Shown here: positions 1 through 13,789 of the stretch, one piece after another
Layout: every line of letters starts with the position of its first letter
Position numbering within the stretch: position 1 is the stretch's first letter
Notes under the pieces: generated by a model
The model's database searches: none
Told to the model about the DNA's origin: nothing
The model's input: only the letters and a program-made list of their open reading frames with translations
Program-made: the position numbers and the translations under genes
DNA from: Daphnia carinata
Lineage: Eukaryota > Arthropoda > Branchiopoda > Diplostraca > Daphniidae
NCBI RefSeq assembly: GCF_022539665.2
Contig: NC_081337.1
Location: 9,586,679 to 9,650,678, forward strand
Reading direction: 5' to 3'
Length of the DNA stretch: 64,000 nt

Positions 1-2284
1 GCTTTCAGTTGTTGTGTGTACGTGTGTCTATGCCACTCTGGCTCGTCTTTTGACATTTTCTAAACGTCAAGAACGCGCTCAACTGCATCTTCTTTTTTTT
101 TTGCTCGTGCCGTGTGTCTCTATAATCTTTTCGAAATTTCGTTCGTGTCAACTTTGCCTCTCCCCAACTGCGTTTCTGATGGGAAATAGCAGATGGGTAG
201 GAGAGCGAAACAAACAAGACGCAAAACTTTGTTGTATATATATATATACATACATGTATAATGGTAGTATTATATATGGGTCGGTATCGTGAGTGCGTAA
301 CGGAACGGAACAACTTGCATCATTTAAAAACCTTGTTTTGCTTCCTCTCCGATTGTGTGGATGCAAAATCGAAATGCAATTCAATCACGTTGTTTAGAAT
401 TCGCCTTAATGTTATGTAGTACTTAGTTGTTGTTATTACGTAGTTCGTGTGGCCGTGATCACGCGCCGTTGCTTCCTCTGTCTACTCGATCGAAAAGGAA
501 AGTTTCGTCGCTTACATTATAATGCCACGTATCAATATTGATTGTTGCTCCGCTTCTCTTTTTCTTATATACATCTATATTTTTCTTTTTCCATTTTGCT
601 TTCATCCCGTCTTATACGACACGAACGAGGGCAACAAAAATGAAAGAGGATGCGGGAAAAAATCCATTGTGTCGTCCGGGCGCAAGGATTTGTTGTCGCC
701 GTTCTAACGTTAATGCCGGACAAGCAATCAGCCCGCACAAAAAAAAGGGAGAAAGAAGAGGAAAAGAGGAGGAAAAAAAAAACGTTATTAATAGCACAAA
801 CATTGTGAACGAGTTGCTCAATAGAGAGGAAACTTCTGCGTGTGTGTGTCCCAATCGGCGCGGTATATATATCAAACGTGCATACGCGTTTATGTGACGA
901 GTATTTCTATCCAGGGATGATGATGCATGGCGCACCCAAAAAACTTTTGAATGATCCGGTGACATGAAAGGGTCCGTCCATGGCGGCTTCAGCGTATAGC
1001 GGCTCTGTGTGCAATGGTAGATGGAATTACATGTATATAGCCTTTAAAAAGAGAGAAAGAGAAAAATATTTGTAAGCCTTGCTTGTCGTTCGTAAATGCG
1101 ACGGACGAGGACGTGCCGCTTGCCTGTGGTAGCAGCTGACAAACATTGAAGCTGGCCACCAGAATGAGCAGGGAAAAAAAGGGGAAACGAAAACGAGACA
1201 TGATCTTCCACTCTATTCCATTTTCGTTTTCTTGAAACGAATCCTGTTGGACTGCTGATGGTCGCTTCTTTTTGTCAATATTTATACACGTGACGTGTGG
1301 CCATGGATCCGATCCCAGCCAATCTTGCATTCCGTTGTAGAAAAAGTTTCTGTTATTTTTGTGAGTTTTTTTTTTCTTTAATCTCATAGCTCTTCTCAGC
1401 TGCGTGTGTGTCCTGAGATTGATTTGATTCCAAACTCTTCCTAATCGATACAGTCAATAACAACGACCGGTCCGGGGAGTGGCCGATGCGTTCCCTCTAG
1501 TTTTATTCACTTTGCATTAATGACGATTCGTTCGGAAACGGGAACATCTGCTATGCTTGATACAATGCAGTATCGGTATCTGTCTAGAGCAGATGTTAAA
1601 CTCTCGCCCCGTAGGAGAGCAGTGTCTCGTTTGGAACCTGTTATTCTCCTATGTTTTAATGAGGCTCTACCTGGTATTGGTCGTGTGTTGTAATCCGCTG
1701 GCAAACGAGAAACTGTTGAAAAAGAAATGAAACGGAGTTTAAAAATGAATAAACAAGTTGCGAAACTACCTTCCCCTGTGGGTATGATATGTCGTGTACG
1801 TGTTGCGTAAACGCGCTGGCCATCAATGAATAATGACGGATTACCACCGTGCGCTTTATGCGGCCGCATTCGTGTTTGTTTATTTAACGAAATGGTGCCA
1901 CGATTTACGGAAGAGGCGATTCAACGAATAGGGAGATTGATGGTAATGGGTAGTCTGGAAAAGAAAAGTTTATGTAACACGGTAGAAATAAGCGGACCGG
2001 CTAATGTACCGATTCAAATAAAGTATAGTAACATAAAAATAGATGATGGAGAAAAAAGAAATGAAAAAAAGATTTGAAAGATAAAAAGAAAATGAATCTG
2101 AAGAAGAAAACAAGGTAAAAAAAAATGGAAAAAAATTTAAAAAAAAGGTGAAAAAGAAAAAAAAAAAGGTAATTTTTCAAATTGCTGTAACTTGCCGTAT
2201 CTCCGGCTATGAGCTCAGAACAATCTCTTTTGTTTTGTTTTTTTCGTTATTATAATGATTTTCTTTTTTTCTGTTTTCTTATTT

Positions 2285-2305
2285 TCTCTCTCTCTCTCTC
2301 TCTCT
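2285..2305. repeat. (CT)n microsatellite
   Basis: About ten uninterrupted CT units inside a T-rich stretch. Read directly from the sequence. Confidence 0.95.
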
Positions 2306-2350
2306 TATTTTGATTTCCCTTTCCAAAACTTACAAACACAAATATTTTCT

Positions 2351-2362
2351 CCCCCCCCCCCC
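2351..2362. repeat. C12 homopolymer
   Basis: A run of twelve C followed shortly by a T10 run. It is one of nine C or G runs of 11 bases or more in the window. Confidence 0.95.
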
Positions 2363-2588
2363 ACCATTTTTTTTTTCCTACCAACATAGTTTCTTGGCCC
2401 AGTCCCATATGAACAGGTGATTATAACTGAAATGAGAAGTGGGAAGCACATCCACGGGGCGTATTGTTCTTTTTCATTTTCAAAACTTTTTTTTTTCTCT
2501 CTCTTGTATATTTGTATATGTGTTGGAACGTCCGCCCGGGTTCTGTGTGTGTCTGTCTAAGCGTTAATTCATTGTAATTTATGAGTGG

Positions 2589-2591
<3 letters not shown>

Positions 2592-2630
<39 letters not shown>
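2592..2630. repeat. (GA)n microsatellite
   Basis: About nineteen AG units without interruption. Long GA/CT arrays are pure purine on one strand and can form triplex structures or bind GAGA-type factors. Any function here is inference. Confidence 0.95.
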
Positions 2631-5600
2631 CCATGATGAGCAGAAGGTTATACTACCCACACACACACAGAGAACGTGATTGGTGTCGGGAGTCGTAATC
2701 AGAAACATATAGAACCTGTAGCTGTCTGCCTTTTTCACTCTGTTCCTCCCTCTTAACGGCGTCGAAACCCGATGATGTTTGTGATTTTCACTCTCCAAAA
2801 TTATAGAGTTCCGTAGAAATCCTTCATGAGACTAGTGCAGCTGATCCCTCTCGTCAGCTCCCGACATAATCCAGCGCGTTGCACAGTCGTGCCTATGCTG
2901 AGTTTTTACTCTAAAAAAAAAAAGATGAAACGTTATTTAAAAATGCAGTTAAATAGACACGCAACTGCGATCTGCTTCGGTCGGTATGTCGATGGACGGA
3001 AGAGGGGAAAAAAAACAACAACAACAACAACACGACTCAGAGTTTGTGCAGGAAGCGGAAAGGGTGTGTTCTTAATGCGTGTGTGCATATATGCACAACC
3101 CACCAAACATTTTTTTTTTTCGAAATGGTTTGAGGGTAACATAAAAAAAATAAACATGTCGGATTTTCTCCATCGTATAGGTATAATGTATGTCTACATC
3201 ATCAAAGCTCTACGTAAAATAATAGTCTGGCTTTATCTCGTCACTTGTGCGTGATATTTTTCTGCAGCGTTTCATAGCATGATACCGGTACGCCTACTCT
3301 CGTTACACAGAGAACAACAGTAACACACGTACACACAAATAAATAATAATACTCTTTTCTTTGATGAAGCATATAACACTATCTGAACATTTTTTGCTAC
3401 GTGCCACTTTTACATGTGAAAAAAGGACGTGAATCTCTTTGTGGACATCGACAAAATTAAGATGGGCAAGGGTATAAGGAAAATATGCATAGAGTCATAT
3501 TGGTGACTAGCATCAGCTACTGGTTTTTTATATTAGTGGTAAAAGTTTATAGGTTTTTTTTGGTTTTTTTTTAAGTTTTGTGTGATTTTCACACTCGGCC
3601 GATGTGACGTTTAAAACCAAACTTTTCACCCAGCTCTTAATGTATGGATATTAGACGTTGTATTGTTTTTTTTTTATTCCCTTCCCGATATGGAAATATA
3701 ACATAATGATGGCTACTTCGTACCGGCCATTTTCTTTTAAATTTTAATCGTTTTTCTTTTGTTTGTTTCCATTGTATTCTAAGCCGTCCAGTTTTCGTTC
3801 CTTTTCTTCAGCCATATCAACGAATAAAGTCGTTAGGGTTGCGAACGATTGTTTTCCCAAGTCTTTTTCGTCCGCTTCCTTGGCCATGCTATTATTATTA
3901 AGTAATAAATATAATAATAGATTTAAAAAATATATATGTTATATAGTGGTGACCGTAAAAAGAGATAGGGTTGATGTAGTGTGAATAACAATCGAGCGGT
4001 ATGCTTGTTTTAAAAAAAAAAGTTCGGAAAATATGGGCTGATTCTTCGTTGACAACACACACGAGAACAATAATTTATAAGATAATAGTATAGTAAAAAA
4101 AATGATTCTCTGTCATGGCTGTTTTGTTTTCTTTTTTTTTTTATCATTCTCGTGCAGAGAAGCGTAACAACACCAAAGCGTGTCTTTATTGTACTGTTAT
4201 AATATCACAGTGGCATTCTCGCTTGTATTAGCATATCGAATGTAGATATATTTTAGCCCGGTGGTGTGGTCAGATGTTTTTCTTTTATTTATTTTTTCTT
4301 TCCATCCCTTTCATTTATCGTCGTGTTGTCTCCGTGAGGTGGACATCCGCTTGCCGTGTGCTGCAACTCATTCACACTATTATACACAACAGCAACGTCA
4401 CAAGGCTCAATCGTGTGTTTCTTTTTCTTTTTTTGAAAAAAATATACAACAATAACCACCGTTGGTTATCGTCTTTCTCATTCTCCATCCGCCCGCGTCT
4501 CCGGTATTCATTGTTGGCGACCTCCGTTCGTGAATCTTTGTCCCGAAAAACGTTTCAATATTTTATCATTCAGTTTGACTTTTTTTTTTTCTGTTTTCCC
4601 ATTTTTTATTTTTTAAACACTACGGTAGATTTATCATTCTATTATTTTGCCTGCTTCCACCAAAAATGCCACATAGAGACCGTTTCCCATTTACAGGTTT
4701 CAAAAGGTAGAGATGTGATAGATATGAAAAGAGACATTGTGTTTTATTGTTGATTGTAATCGCATTGAATGTGTTACAAGGCTAATAGTGCCACACAACT
4801 CTTATTGTCGGTTCCCATTTTTTATGCGAATGAAACGGTTGACCCCAACCGAGCGTTTACACATGTGGATACATAGAATTTATTTTCCGTTCAATTTTTA
4901 GCATATCCATTTGGCCTGTTGTCGTGATTGCGAAACAGTTCATCGGACTATGTTATTACGATCGTTTTCGCATTTTCTCTTTCAACTCCAAATTGGGAAG
5001 AAGTAAGTGTCTGTTCGTGTTTGTTTTCAGAATGGGAGGAGTTTGAATTCGTGTCTAAGAAAAACGGTTCTTAATATTTCAGGGTTAAACGTACCGCAGA
5101 GGTGAACCCATTTCGCATTTGACAATCTCCCCTGTTTGAAGTATTCATTTTCATCGCAGATGTTTCCTTATTATTCGATTCATTACGGCCAATCACCTTC
5201 GGCTTTGGGTTGCTCGATTTTAATGTGGTGAACAAAACATCTCTTTCTTGTCCATCACGAGGATTGAAGAAAAGAAAGAAAAGGAGGAGTTGAATAGGGG
5301 GAAAGAGATTGACAGCCGGCACATACAACTTGATAATAATAATGATAGAGAAAGTACAGAGAGGAAAAGGTGAGTGGTTATAAGGTGGTTAGAGGCGCAC
5401 CCCTCTGGAAAAGCTGTTTTGTATACATCCGCATGCCATCAGTCTCGTACAATATCGATGCTATACCGCCTCCTTTGGGCTCCCAGCTTTTATCCATTGA
5501 ATGTACGCGTATTCCAAGCTGCTTGATGTTTTGCTTCCCCTTTCTTCTCAACCATTTTTCTAACACTCATTTTTATGTGTGTCCATCACATGCTAATACC

Positions 5601-6914
5601 CCACAGGCTCTGGACGACGTGTCCTCATGTGGGGGCATTTCTAGAAGATGAAGAGGCCATAGTTCGTCTTTCACTTCAAAACTCGAGTTAAGACAGACAG
5701 TCACAAATGTCAGGCAGATGTTTTAATCCTCTATTCCGATACAACCAAGTTATTTAGTCCCGCCGAACACACGTCACGGACGTTGTTTAGACTTGCCGGA
5801 AACAGTCGGGAGTCGGGACTTCGATAGGAAGTAAAGAGAAACGCAACTTTAATTTTAATGGTCGTGCATGTGGGGCGGAATTACATGAAAGAGAAAACGA
5901 CTTTAGACAATACAGTTGTAGAAGAGAGAGGGTGACCTGAGTTCACCTGCTTGGTACAGCCCTATCATTATCGCATTGAAGCAGAACAGGAATGAACGAT
6001 GGATGGTCTGCTGTGTATATAGAAGGGCATGCCCGACACAACCGACGAAAAAAATAAATAAATAAATAAGCGTAGGTAGGGAAGGTTATTGGATATTTAT
6101 TTATGTAATTTTATTAATATTTTGTTGAAGGAGGGAAAAATTCAAGAGGGGAACGGTGTATGGAAGAAAAATCGTGGAAATCTGATTACAATGTTTGACG
6201 CCCAACTGTGTGCATTCCCTGATGATTCATCCATCTCTTTTATTTATTATATTCTTACTCTTTTTTTTTCTCCTTTCGCTTCGCTCTTTTTTTTTAGTAG
6301 GGCTGAACGATCCTCTTGACTCGGCCACTTTAGGTATTAACTTTATTTGAGTTGTACAATAAGAGGCAAAAAGGCGCTTCTGCCGAGAAATGATAAATAA
6401 TGTACAGTAAGGCATTTCATATTGAAGGAGGATGTAGAAGCATAGATTAGATTCTTGGAATAGTTCTTCCACCTCATTTCTTATTATCTCAATCCATCTT
6501 GCGGAACAGCCGATGAAAAATTACGAAACTGGGCAAACCAGAAATGCGGAGGGAGGAAGAAAAACCCCGACTATAAAATCAAATCAGAGAATTGCCTCGG
6601 GAAAAAAAAAGATGATGACGCGTCGCCAAGGTTTTTGGTGAAATCAAATAATAACGAAATAAAAAGAAAAAGAAATAAAAAGAAAATTCGGACAGCAGTT
6701 GAGAGCGGATATCCGACAAATGGCCTCGCTGTCACCATGGATCCATAGCGGTTCGCTCGTCGTGAAGTGTTTCAGCTGGAAAGTTTTGACTTCCTTTTAT
6801 TATGTTGTGCATGTACAACATTCAGACAGTCTATACGTTTCTTCTTTTCTTTTTTTTTTTTCCACGAATAGTAGGTTGTCTGGTTGCATTTTAATTTATT
6901 TGATCGCGCTCCTT

Positions 6915-6929
6915 CCCCCCCCCCCCCCC
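6915..6929. repeat. C15 homopolymer
   Basis: Fifteen consecutive C, flanked by C-rich sequence. Read directly. Confidence 0.95.
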
Positions 6930-7148
6930 ACCCTCCACTTTTTTATGATTAGATTTCTGCGTTTGTGTCGTATTGTTGTTGATGGATTCCACGGTCGTCA
7001 ATTTGGAGACGAAAGACGACCATGTCGTTGGCCTTCTTTTTTTCCCGCACAGGATTGACGTCTGACTTTCTTGTGTCTCGTTACCAGACGACACACAGTT
7101 ATGCACGACTACACGTCATGGTTGTATTGCTGGAACTCTTTTTTTTTT

Positions 7149-7170
7149 CTCTCTCTTTCTCTCTCTCTCT
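7149..7170. repeat. Interrupted (CT)n tract
   Basis: Two CT blocks separated by a short T interruption, following a poly-T run. Confidence 0.9.
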
Positions 7171-7618
7171 ACAAGAACGGTGAAATAAAGTAAGAAAGGA
7201 CGTTCACGTTCACGCTAATTTGAAGGGGAAAAAAAATGTTTTTCCTCGAGGCGAAGTGCAATGTTAGACACACAAACAATACAGGCTCTGATTTCAGTGA
7301 CCCACACACAAGAATGTCTGATGTAACGGCAGTCCAATCAGACTGTCGCGCTTTTCAGTTTAATTGCGATTCAGTTTGATGTTATTCAACTGTACAGGTG
7401 TTGGGATTCAACCGAACTTTGTTAGCTGTTGCATAAATAAACACGTTTAAGTTATTCTGCTTTTTTTTCCCAAATGTTTTTTTTTTCTTTTGGGGGACTA
7501 TTCAAGTCGCCGGCGAGAAAAAAAAAATATGTCGTCCCTATCGAGACTTAAATCAGCCTCGTTGAGTATAAATATATTTATACAAACACATACGAATACA
7601 GCGTGTGTTGTTATATAG

Positions 7619-7638
7619 GTGTGTGTGTGTGTGTGTGT
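7619..7638. repeat. (GT)10 microsatellite
   Basis: Ten GT units. It is complementary to the CA array about 285 bases downstream. Confidence 0.95.
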
Positions 7639-7758
7639 TGGTGGTGCGCAGGCCGTTCCATCGTATTTCACGTTGTCTTAGTCCCCTCTGCGGTTTTCAC
7701 GATTTGAGCGTGCTTTTCAGGCTTTAATATACGAGACATGTAAACACCCGCCTCTCTC

Positions 7759-7759
<1 letters not shown>

Positions 7760-7781
<22 letters not shown>
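7760..7781. repeat. T22 homopolymer
   Basis: Twenty-two consecutive T, among the longest homopolymers in the window. Length may be unreliable in the assembly. Confidence 0.9.
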
Positions 7782-7789
<8 letters not shown>

Positions 7790-7921
7790 CAACCCCCCCG
7801 GATAATGTCCCTGTTTTCGATGTACTCCGTGCGGGAGGAGAGAAGAAAAAAAAAAAACTGGCCAACCATTGCGGATAATGTCTACGCATGCAGGCCAGTT
7901 TCATATATTTTATCAAGTCTT

Positions 7922-7922
<1 letters not shown>

Positions 7923-7956
<34 letters not shown>
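7923..7956. repeat. (CA)17 microsatellite
   Basis: Seventeen CA units. In some frames it creates a long artificial Thr-His open frame. Confidence 0.95.
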
Positions 7957-7958
<2 letters not shown>

Positions 7959-8973
7959 AAAAAAAAAAGCTGGAATATGTGTATTCATAGACGACGACCA
8001 ACGACGGGGGGTGTGTATGTGTATAGAGAGAAGGAAAAAGATGGCGTTAGTTATATACACAGAGGACAGGAAAGAGTTCTTTTTTTTTTTCTCTCTCTTT
8101 CGGGGTTATGGAACAAGCCAAAATGGATGGAAATATCAGGAGAGAAGGAGGGTGCAAGTGGACATAAATAGTGTCCACGTCTGCGGTCCCTTCATACATA
8201 CATTAACTTTTTTTTTGGACGACGCGCCCACATTGCGTCGTGCGCGCTGCACGCCGGCTTTTATGATGCTAATGTCGCTTGATTGTTATCCCGTCGACTT
8301 ATTGTGCCCTACTCGGCCGTTACGTCGTCGTATGTATATTTTGTTTCTTTTTTTTTCCACCTTTTTCCTCCACGCGTCACTCGGCATAGCGCAAACGAAA
8401 AAGCCTTGAATATTCACGAAGAGAAATCGAATCATTTCACATCCTTCTCTGATATAACATAGGCGGTTACGTCAAAGCCAACGAAGAGCTGCATAACCAA
8501 TGCCATGTGAAAGGTAAAGAGTTTCTTTTTAGAAATAAACAGGAAATAAATTATTTTAAAAAAACCAGTTGGATGATGTTTATCTTACGATACATTTTTT
8601 TTTTGTTTATTCTCATCTGTTTCTAATAAACGTATAGTGGCAAGCAAGCGCGTAGCATGTAGCGAAAATGATGTTTTTATCATTTTACCTTTAAAAAAAT
8701 CGATTCCATTTTTTTTTTCTTTTTCGTGGGACGTGTCCCTTCGTGAACGCGAATGCTCTAAAACTGGGGGTTAGTGACGATGACGTCTATTAATCAGTAA
8801 TAAACGACGTGAATAAACGGCCGGTGCGCTATTCCATTTTTCAAACTATTTGATGGAGAGAAAAAAGAAAAGTGGGGAATTGAGGTCAAATCTCTTTTCA
8901 AACTGTCAACGCGATTCTTTGTATTTTCTCGGTGTCGGCCAACTCCTTTAGTTTTTCTTTTTCGTTTACAAGA

Positions 8974-8984
8974 GGGGGGGGGGG
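8974..8984. repeat. G11 homopolymer
   Basis: Eleven consecutive G. Read directly. Confidence 0.95.
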
Positions 8985-9378
8985 AGGAATAAAAGGATCT
9001 CGCAGGTTTCTTTTTTCTTTCTTTCTTTAAAGCTAAGGCCTTCAAGAGATCCGGTTGAGACTTTTGGCGGAGCTCTTGCAAAAAATGCGAAACGAGTTGC
9101 TATGCGATCAGCAGATGTTCGTTCATCGTGTAAACGCGGTGCTGCCGCGTGAACTGCCTCGTCCCAGTAACAATCTTGGTTCCAATCGTTTGTCACGGCC
9201 TCTTAAAAAGATACGATGTGTTTGTATAAGAAAAAGAGAAGTTGAATGAATTTGGGAAAAAATTTAATCATGCAATTAAAAATGAATGATTGAAAAATGA
9301 TTGGTTTCTCAACGGGCGGAAAGCCACTGATGTGCATTTACACGTTTTTTTTCTTTATTCTAGTTCTTTTCCATCGTA

Positions 9379-9394
9379 TTTTTTTTTTTTTTTT
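9379..9394. repeat. T16 homopolymer
   Basis: Sixteen consecutive T, followed by AG and so resembling a splice acceptor tract by chance. Confidence 0.9.
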
Positions 9395-11611
9395 AGTTTC
9401 TACTCGTTTGGTCATTTTGGTCTCTCTGTCGTTGAGACCCCCGTTGGCGGTTGTTCCACCTCCGTTGTGTTTTTATCTCGATGGTCTTGTTATTGTTCTC
9501 TGCTCTGCGAGGGGTTTTTAATTGTGATCCATTTCTGTCTCTTTCTTCATGTTCGTTATGGCTCCTGCTGGCCCTAGTCGTTCTTCTTTTCTCTCCGGGC
9601 TCTCTTCTATTACACACCGAGGAGGGTGGACGAGTCCAATATAAGAGAGGGGCCATAGAGAAATACTAAAAAAAGAAGGGAAGCGAAAAAAAAACAAACT
9701 ATATAGCGGGCTCTGACCAACCGTTGGATTGAGGTGTGCTTACCCACATCGCAGTGAATGATAAGAGGAACGCAATGAAGGGCAAAAAAAAAGAAAGAGA
9801 GACAGTCCGGCGAAGCTGATTAGAGAGCCCAGGAGACGGACAACGGGAGCAATTTAGTGGCTCATTTCCTTTGCCTCTTCTTTTATATATTTTTTTTTTG
9901 TGTTTCTTATCCTTCATTTCTCTTATCGCTTTTTCCTGTACTGGCCAAACTGGTGAGGGCCGTTGTCATGGACTCGGCAGGGCCGCATTAAGGTGAATTT
10001 TTATCCGCAATGGCCTGTCACCGTGCGCCATATCTTTGTCTTTACTGACGAAACATGTCGATGCTGGCATACCCCTACCGTGACAGGATCCATGCTGAAA
10101 ACGGGGAAAGCCCACCACCGCAAAAACAGAAAAAAGAAAAAAAAAAATAGAACTTGGGTTGCGCCGTCCATTGAGCCGGACGTGACAAGTTCGAGTTCCC
10201 GGAAATCGTCCATTAGAGACGGGGAAAAAAGAAAAAGGTTCTTGCATATAGATATTTTTTTTAAGTGTCTTGTCTGCTGTTTTGTGTGAATATACGGTGT
10301 GTGTCTGTGTGCATTTGTTGTCTACCTGGGCAGACAACGACAGACGACTTCTTTCTCATTTGGTGCTGTTCCTCCCCACTGTTGTTGTTGTTGGGTGGTA
10401 TGCGCCTTCGTGTCACTCATTGACGATGAGTGGTTGCACAGAATGTTCGAGTCTTCTTGTTCCCTCCACCCAACGCAATGGAATGAAAATGGGAAGCGCA
10501 TGAATGGAACGAATGAATGGAATTATTTACTATACACAAGTGGAGGCAGAGCCCGTCTTCCAACAACAATTTGTTTCCTATTGCCACAGCTCTCATCATC
10601 CGCCCATTCTTGTCGCTTTTTTTTTTTCTTAATTCATTCTCCCCCCACTTTTTCTCTGTGCAAAGCAAGCGGTTCGAAAAACTGAACGCAGCTGTTTGGA
10701 CTGGCTTTAACGAGGTAAAAAAAAAAATAGAAAGCCTATTGCTACATGTTTAAATGGTTGTTTTTGCTAGGGGTGAAATATGATTGAGAAAATTCCCTGT
10801 TCTTGTTGGCCGTTTTTTTGTAACGAGCCAACGATGTGGAGAGGGGATGGTCCGTTCTATTTCATCACGGGGGGTTTATATACATATACACACCGTGTGT
10901 TAGAACGATACTGATATGTGTTATACTTATTACTATGCAGCACCCGGACGCGCAACGCTACACAACAGGGGTACTGACATACCACACAAACCGAATGGAA
11001 GAACTGGATGAAACAGCTCACCCCCCTTTTTTTTCCGTGTGTACGTGAATGTTGGGGGTGCTGCTATTTGAAGAGGGGGGAAGGAAAGAGGGGGTCCTGT
11101 TCCGGAAACGGGTTTTTTATTTTTCTGGGGTCTTGCCACGCCATCCACACGCTGCAAAGAATATATTTTTATATGCGTCTAACACTGCGTGTGTGTGTGT
11201 GGTACATAGACACTCTGACAGGATATTCGCTGCCATGAACAGATCCAATTTGGGAGACAATCACCCAAGTTATTTTTTTTTAAGGTTCCCCCTCTCGTTT
11301 TTCTCATCACGTCGTGTCGAGACTCTTGTTGCCGTAATACTTTAGTGTTCGGTTTTTTTTTGGCTGTGCGGTTGCTCGCGCTGTGCACCTCGAAATGCCG
11401 TTCAAGAGCAACAACAACATTGAACTCTACACACAATTAGAGAGTGTTACAATATAAATGATGATCGAATCACCCCTTTTTTTTTTTTTTCCGATTGTAT
11501 TTTTTTTTTCTCTTAGTCACTCACTTTGCTCAAGGTATTTCATTCTCACGCCGTTCATTTTCTATGATTTTTTTTTTCTCTTGTTGTGTGTGTTTTCTTT
11601 TACCCACGCAG

Positions 11612-11806
11612 GAAATCGACTATAGTCGAGCTCATTACCGGAGCACTGGGCAACCACCACACACTGTACACATGACAGCTAACAAAAAAAAGACACTCTT
11701 TTTTTTTTTCTTCCTATCTTTAAAATGTGAGGTCGTAAACATCCCGAGTCCGCACGCTCTGCCACCACAGCCATGTCTGCCCCCCTGCCTTCCTAAAAAG
11801 CCATAA
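11612..11806 (+). other. Acceptor-linked open frame (possible exon, weak)
   Basis: A long pyrimidine tract ending CCCACGCAG at 11611 is followed by an open frame that starts EIDYSRAHYRSTGQPP and runs to a stop at 11806. The first 25 codons have balanced composition, and the rest is poly-Phe and Pro-rich from simple sequence. No convincing GT donor closes the exon. In DNA this T-rich such acceptors arise by chance, so this is only a weak candidate. No protein family is recognised. Confidence 0.12.
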
Positions 11807-12501
11807 CTGTCCACCTCCTTCTTTTTTTGTCCGGGTATCCCAATGCTTGCGCACACAAATTACGAAACACATATACAAAGGACGACGTGAGTTAAGTAGA
11901 CAAACTGAAAGCGCAGGCCAGCAAATCCCTTAACGAATATTTCCGATTGCGCCTCTTCTTTTTTTTTCTTCTGACGTTCTGTGTACGATGTATTTTTTTT
12001 TTGTGAAGCGTATGGGGGGTCTCTTTTCTATACAAACAACATAGACGATATATCCACTCAATGGAAAAAAGGATGGCACAACGGATGAAAAAAAAAACAC
12101 AACAAACAAACGGAAAATAAATTTTAAAGGGAGAAACGGCTGATACGCAATGAGATTTCGAATAGAAACAAATGGTAAACGGCTAAAAAGAAAACCTGTT
12201 TGATTTTTTTAAAATTTTACGTGTAGGACATGTTGCGTGTCTACAAGCGTCGAGTAATCTCAGTTACGGCGTCTTACTGTCTGTCTAATTACGGATGCAA
12301 ACGCAGGTCGACTTGTCGCAGTAGTGTGTGGCCTTTTTTCTTTTGGAGTCGAAGAAGCTCGAATATGCGTATAGAGTCTCTTGTACCGTTATGCATTGCG
12401 TATCTATTATTCAATATACGGCACCCACAATGCATGGTAGATGCTGTTGTTCAGTACGTGTATACTGCATTGGGCAATTTAAATGTATTATTATCCAGCA
12501 G

Positions 12502-12517
12502 ACATGTATATACATGT
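12502..12517. repeat. 16-bp perfect palindrome
   Basis: acatgtatatacatgt reads the same on both strands. Function is unknown. Short AT-rich palindromes of this kind are not rare. Confidence 0.9.
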
Positions 12518-12994
12518 AGTTATTCTTTTTCGCGATAGTTGCGCTGCGCACTGACTCGCATTGTTTTGAATTGCGAATGGGGTATCTTTTCTTTTGGGAC
12601 GATTTTCTAACGAATAAACCGACGAAAAACATTGAGCTTTTCTCGGGAGGGTCTTCGTCAGGAAGACGAGGATCCCGTTCGTGAATATATGGACGCAAAC
12701 TTGGCAGGCATGTTGATAAATCTGTTTCCTTTTTATTCTCCCTTTTATCTTGTTTTATTTTCGTGTGGTTTTTGCCAGTTAAAAGAGTTTAAAAGCTAAA
12801 CACAAAGTAGTCCTTTCCGAAAGAAAAAAAAAAACAAAAAAAAAAAAAAGGGGGAAACATCAACCAATCTTCTTCGCTTGTCTGGTTTGTGTTTGAACTC
12901 ATCGTCCCTTGAAGTCCAAGTCAGCGTGATCTATTATACAGGCCCTTTTTTGCATATATAGCGATAACGGTGGAAGAAAGAAAAAAAAATCTTC

Positions 12995-13017
12995 CGCCTT
13001 CTATTTCACAGAAGGCG
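12995..13017. repeat. Small hairpin, 8-bp stem
   Basis: cgccttct and agaaggcg are separated by seven bases and can pair perfectly. It is not followed by a clear T run, and no RNA role is evident. Confidence 0.8.
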
Positions 13018-13526
13018 AGGCACACCGTATAGACTGCGCGCTTACTTCTGCGGCCTTTTTTATTTTTACATGGTTCAAAATGAATTGAAACAAGTTAATA
13101 AGCAAAAAAGAAACCTCCTACGAATACTGAGAACCTTTGATAGGCTCGAGAGGCCTTTTTTTTTTCTTTCTGTCGGCGTGATCTGATAAATAATCAAAGC
13201 TTCTTGTAAACTCCATAGTTCTTCCCACTTTCTCGGAAAGAATAGGATACATAATCATCCAAAGTAACGTACAAGGAATTAAGTATTCAAATAGCCAAAG
13301 AGCGGAAACGGAATCATCGATTGTTTTGATGGATGCATGTATTGAATTAAAAAACGAGCTCTATACCGACACAAGAGAATATCGGGCAAAATAAAAACAA
13401 AAACGTGATTCAGTCACGAATTTTCTTCGCTTCCCTATGCTTTTTTTTTTCTTTTCATCAACGCTGCCGTTTGAAACGTCGTTCGACCGGTTCGATCCGC
13501 CTCACCATACATTTGCGGTGTGTTAC

Positions 13527-13542
13527 GTGTGTGTGTGTGTGT
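13527..13542. repeat. (GT)8 microsatellite
   Basis: Eight GT units. Read directly. Confidence 0.95.
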
Positions 13543-13789
13543 ACATTGTGTACCATCGCTCTGCGTGTCTGCGGTATCGACGCCCACATTTATTTATAAT
13601 CTTATAAAAGAAAAAAAAAACCGAGGTGGAAACAAGTGGGTGGTGGTGGGCATCTATAGAAAAAAAAAGCCGATGGGAAAAACTAAATAAAACAAACTTG
13701 CCGTGTCCAGCAACACAACGAGCTCACGAAAAAAAAAAAGGAAGAAAACAAAATACAACAAAACGAAATAAGAGTAAATACATCGATCA

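Larger units (their letters stand above)
1..5350. other. Low-complexity non-coding interval
   Basis: No gene is recognisable here. The segment is dominated by T-rich and A-rich tracts, with a short (TA)7 at 235-248, a long A-rich stretch at about 2036-2172, CT and GA arrays, a C12 run and an (AAC)n tract near 3015-3032. The open frames that exist (for example 4274-4753) translate to Phe/Leu/Ile-rich peptides from poly-T and look like composition artefacts. No tRNA B-box or known microRNA was seen. Confidence 0.6.
5351..9960. other. Non-coding interval with microsatellites
   Basis: No recognisable gene. It contains C15 (6915-6929), CT tracts (7149-7170), (GT)10 (7619-7638), T22 (7760-7781), (CA)17 (7923-7956), G11 (8974-8984) and T16 (9379-9394). 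The 173-codon open frame at 7888-8409 runs through the CA array (a Thr-His repeat) and is treated as an artefact. Confidence 0.6.

Noticed and set aside
538-550. ttgattgttgctc, similar to part of miR-315
   Set aside because: Only 13 bases match and there is no pairing arm nearby.
7888-8409. 173-codon open frame
   Set aside because: It runs through the (CA)17 array as a Thr-His repeat and through A-rich and T-rich tracts, with no credible protein features.
13488-13500. ggttcgatccg, resembling a tRNA B-box
   Set aside because: No A-box, acceptor stem or anticodon arm could be placed upstream. Similar B-box-like strings at 18529, 48630 and 53831 failed the same test.
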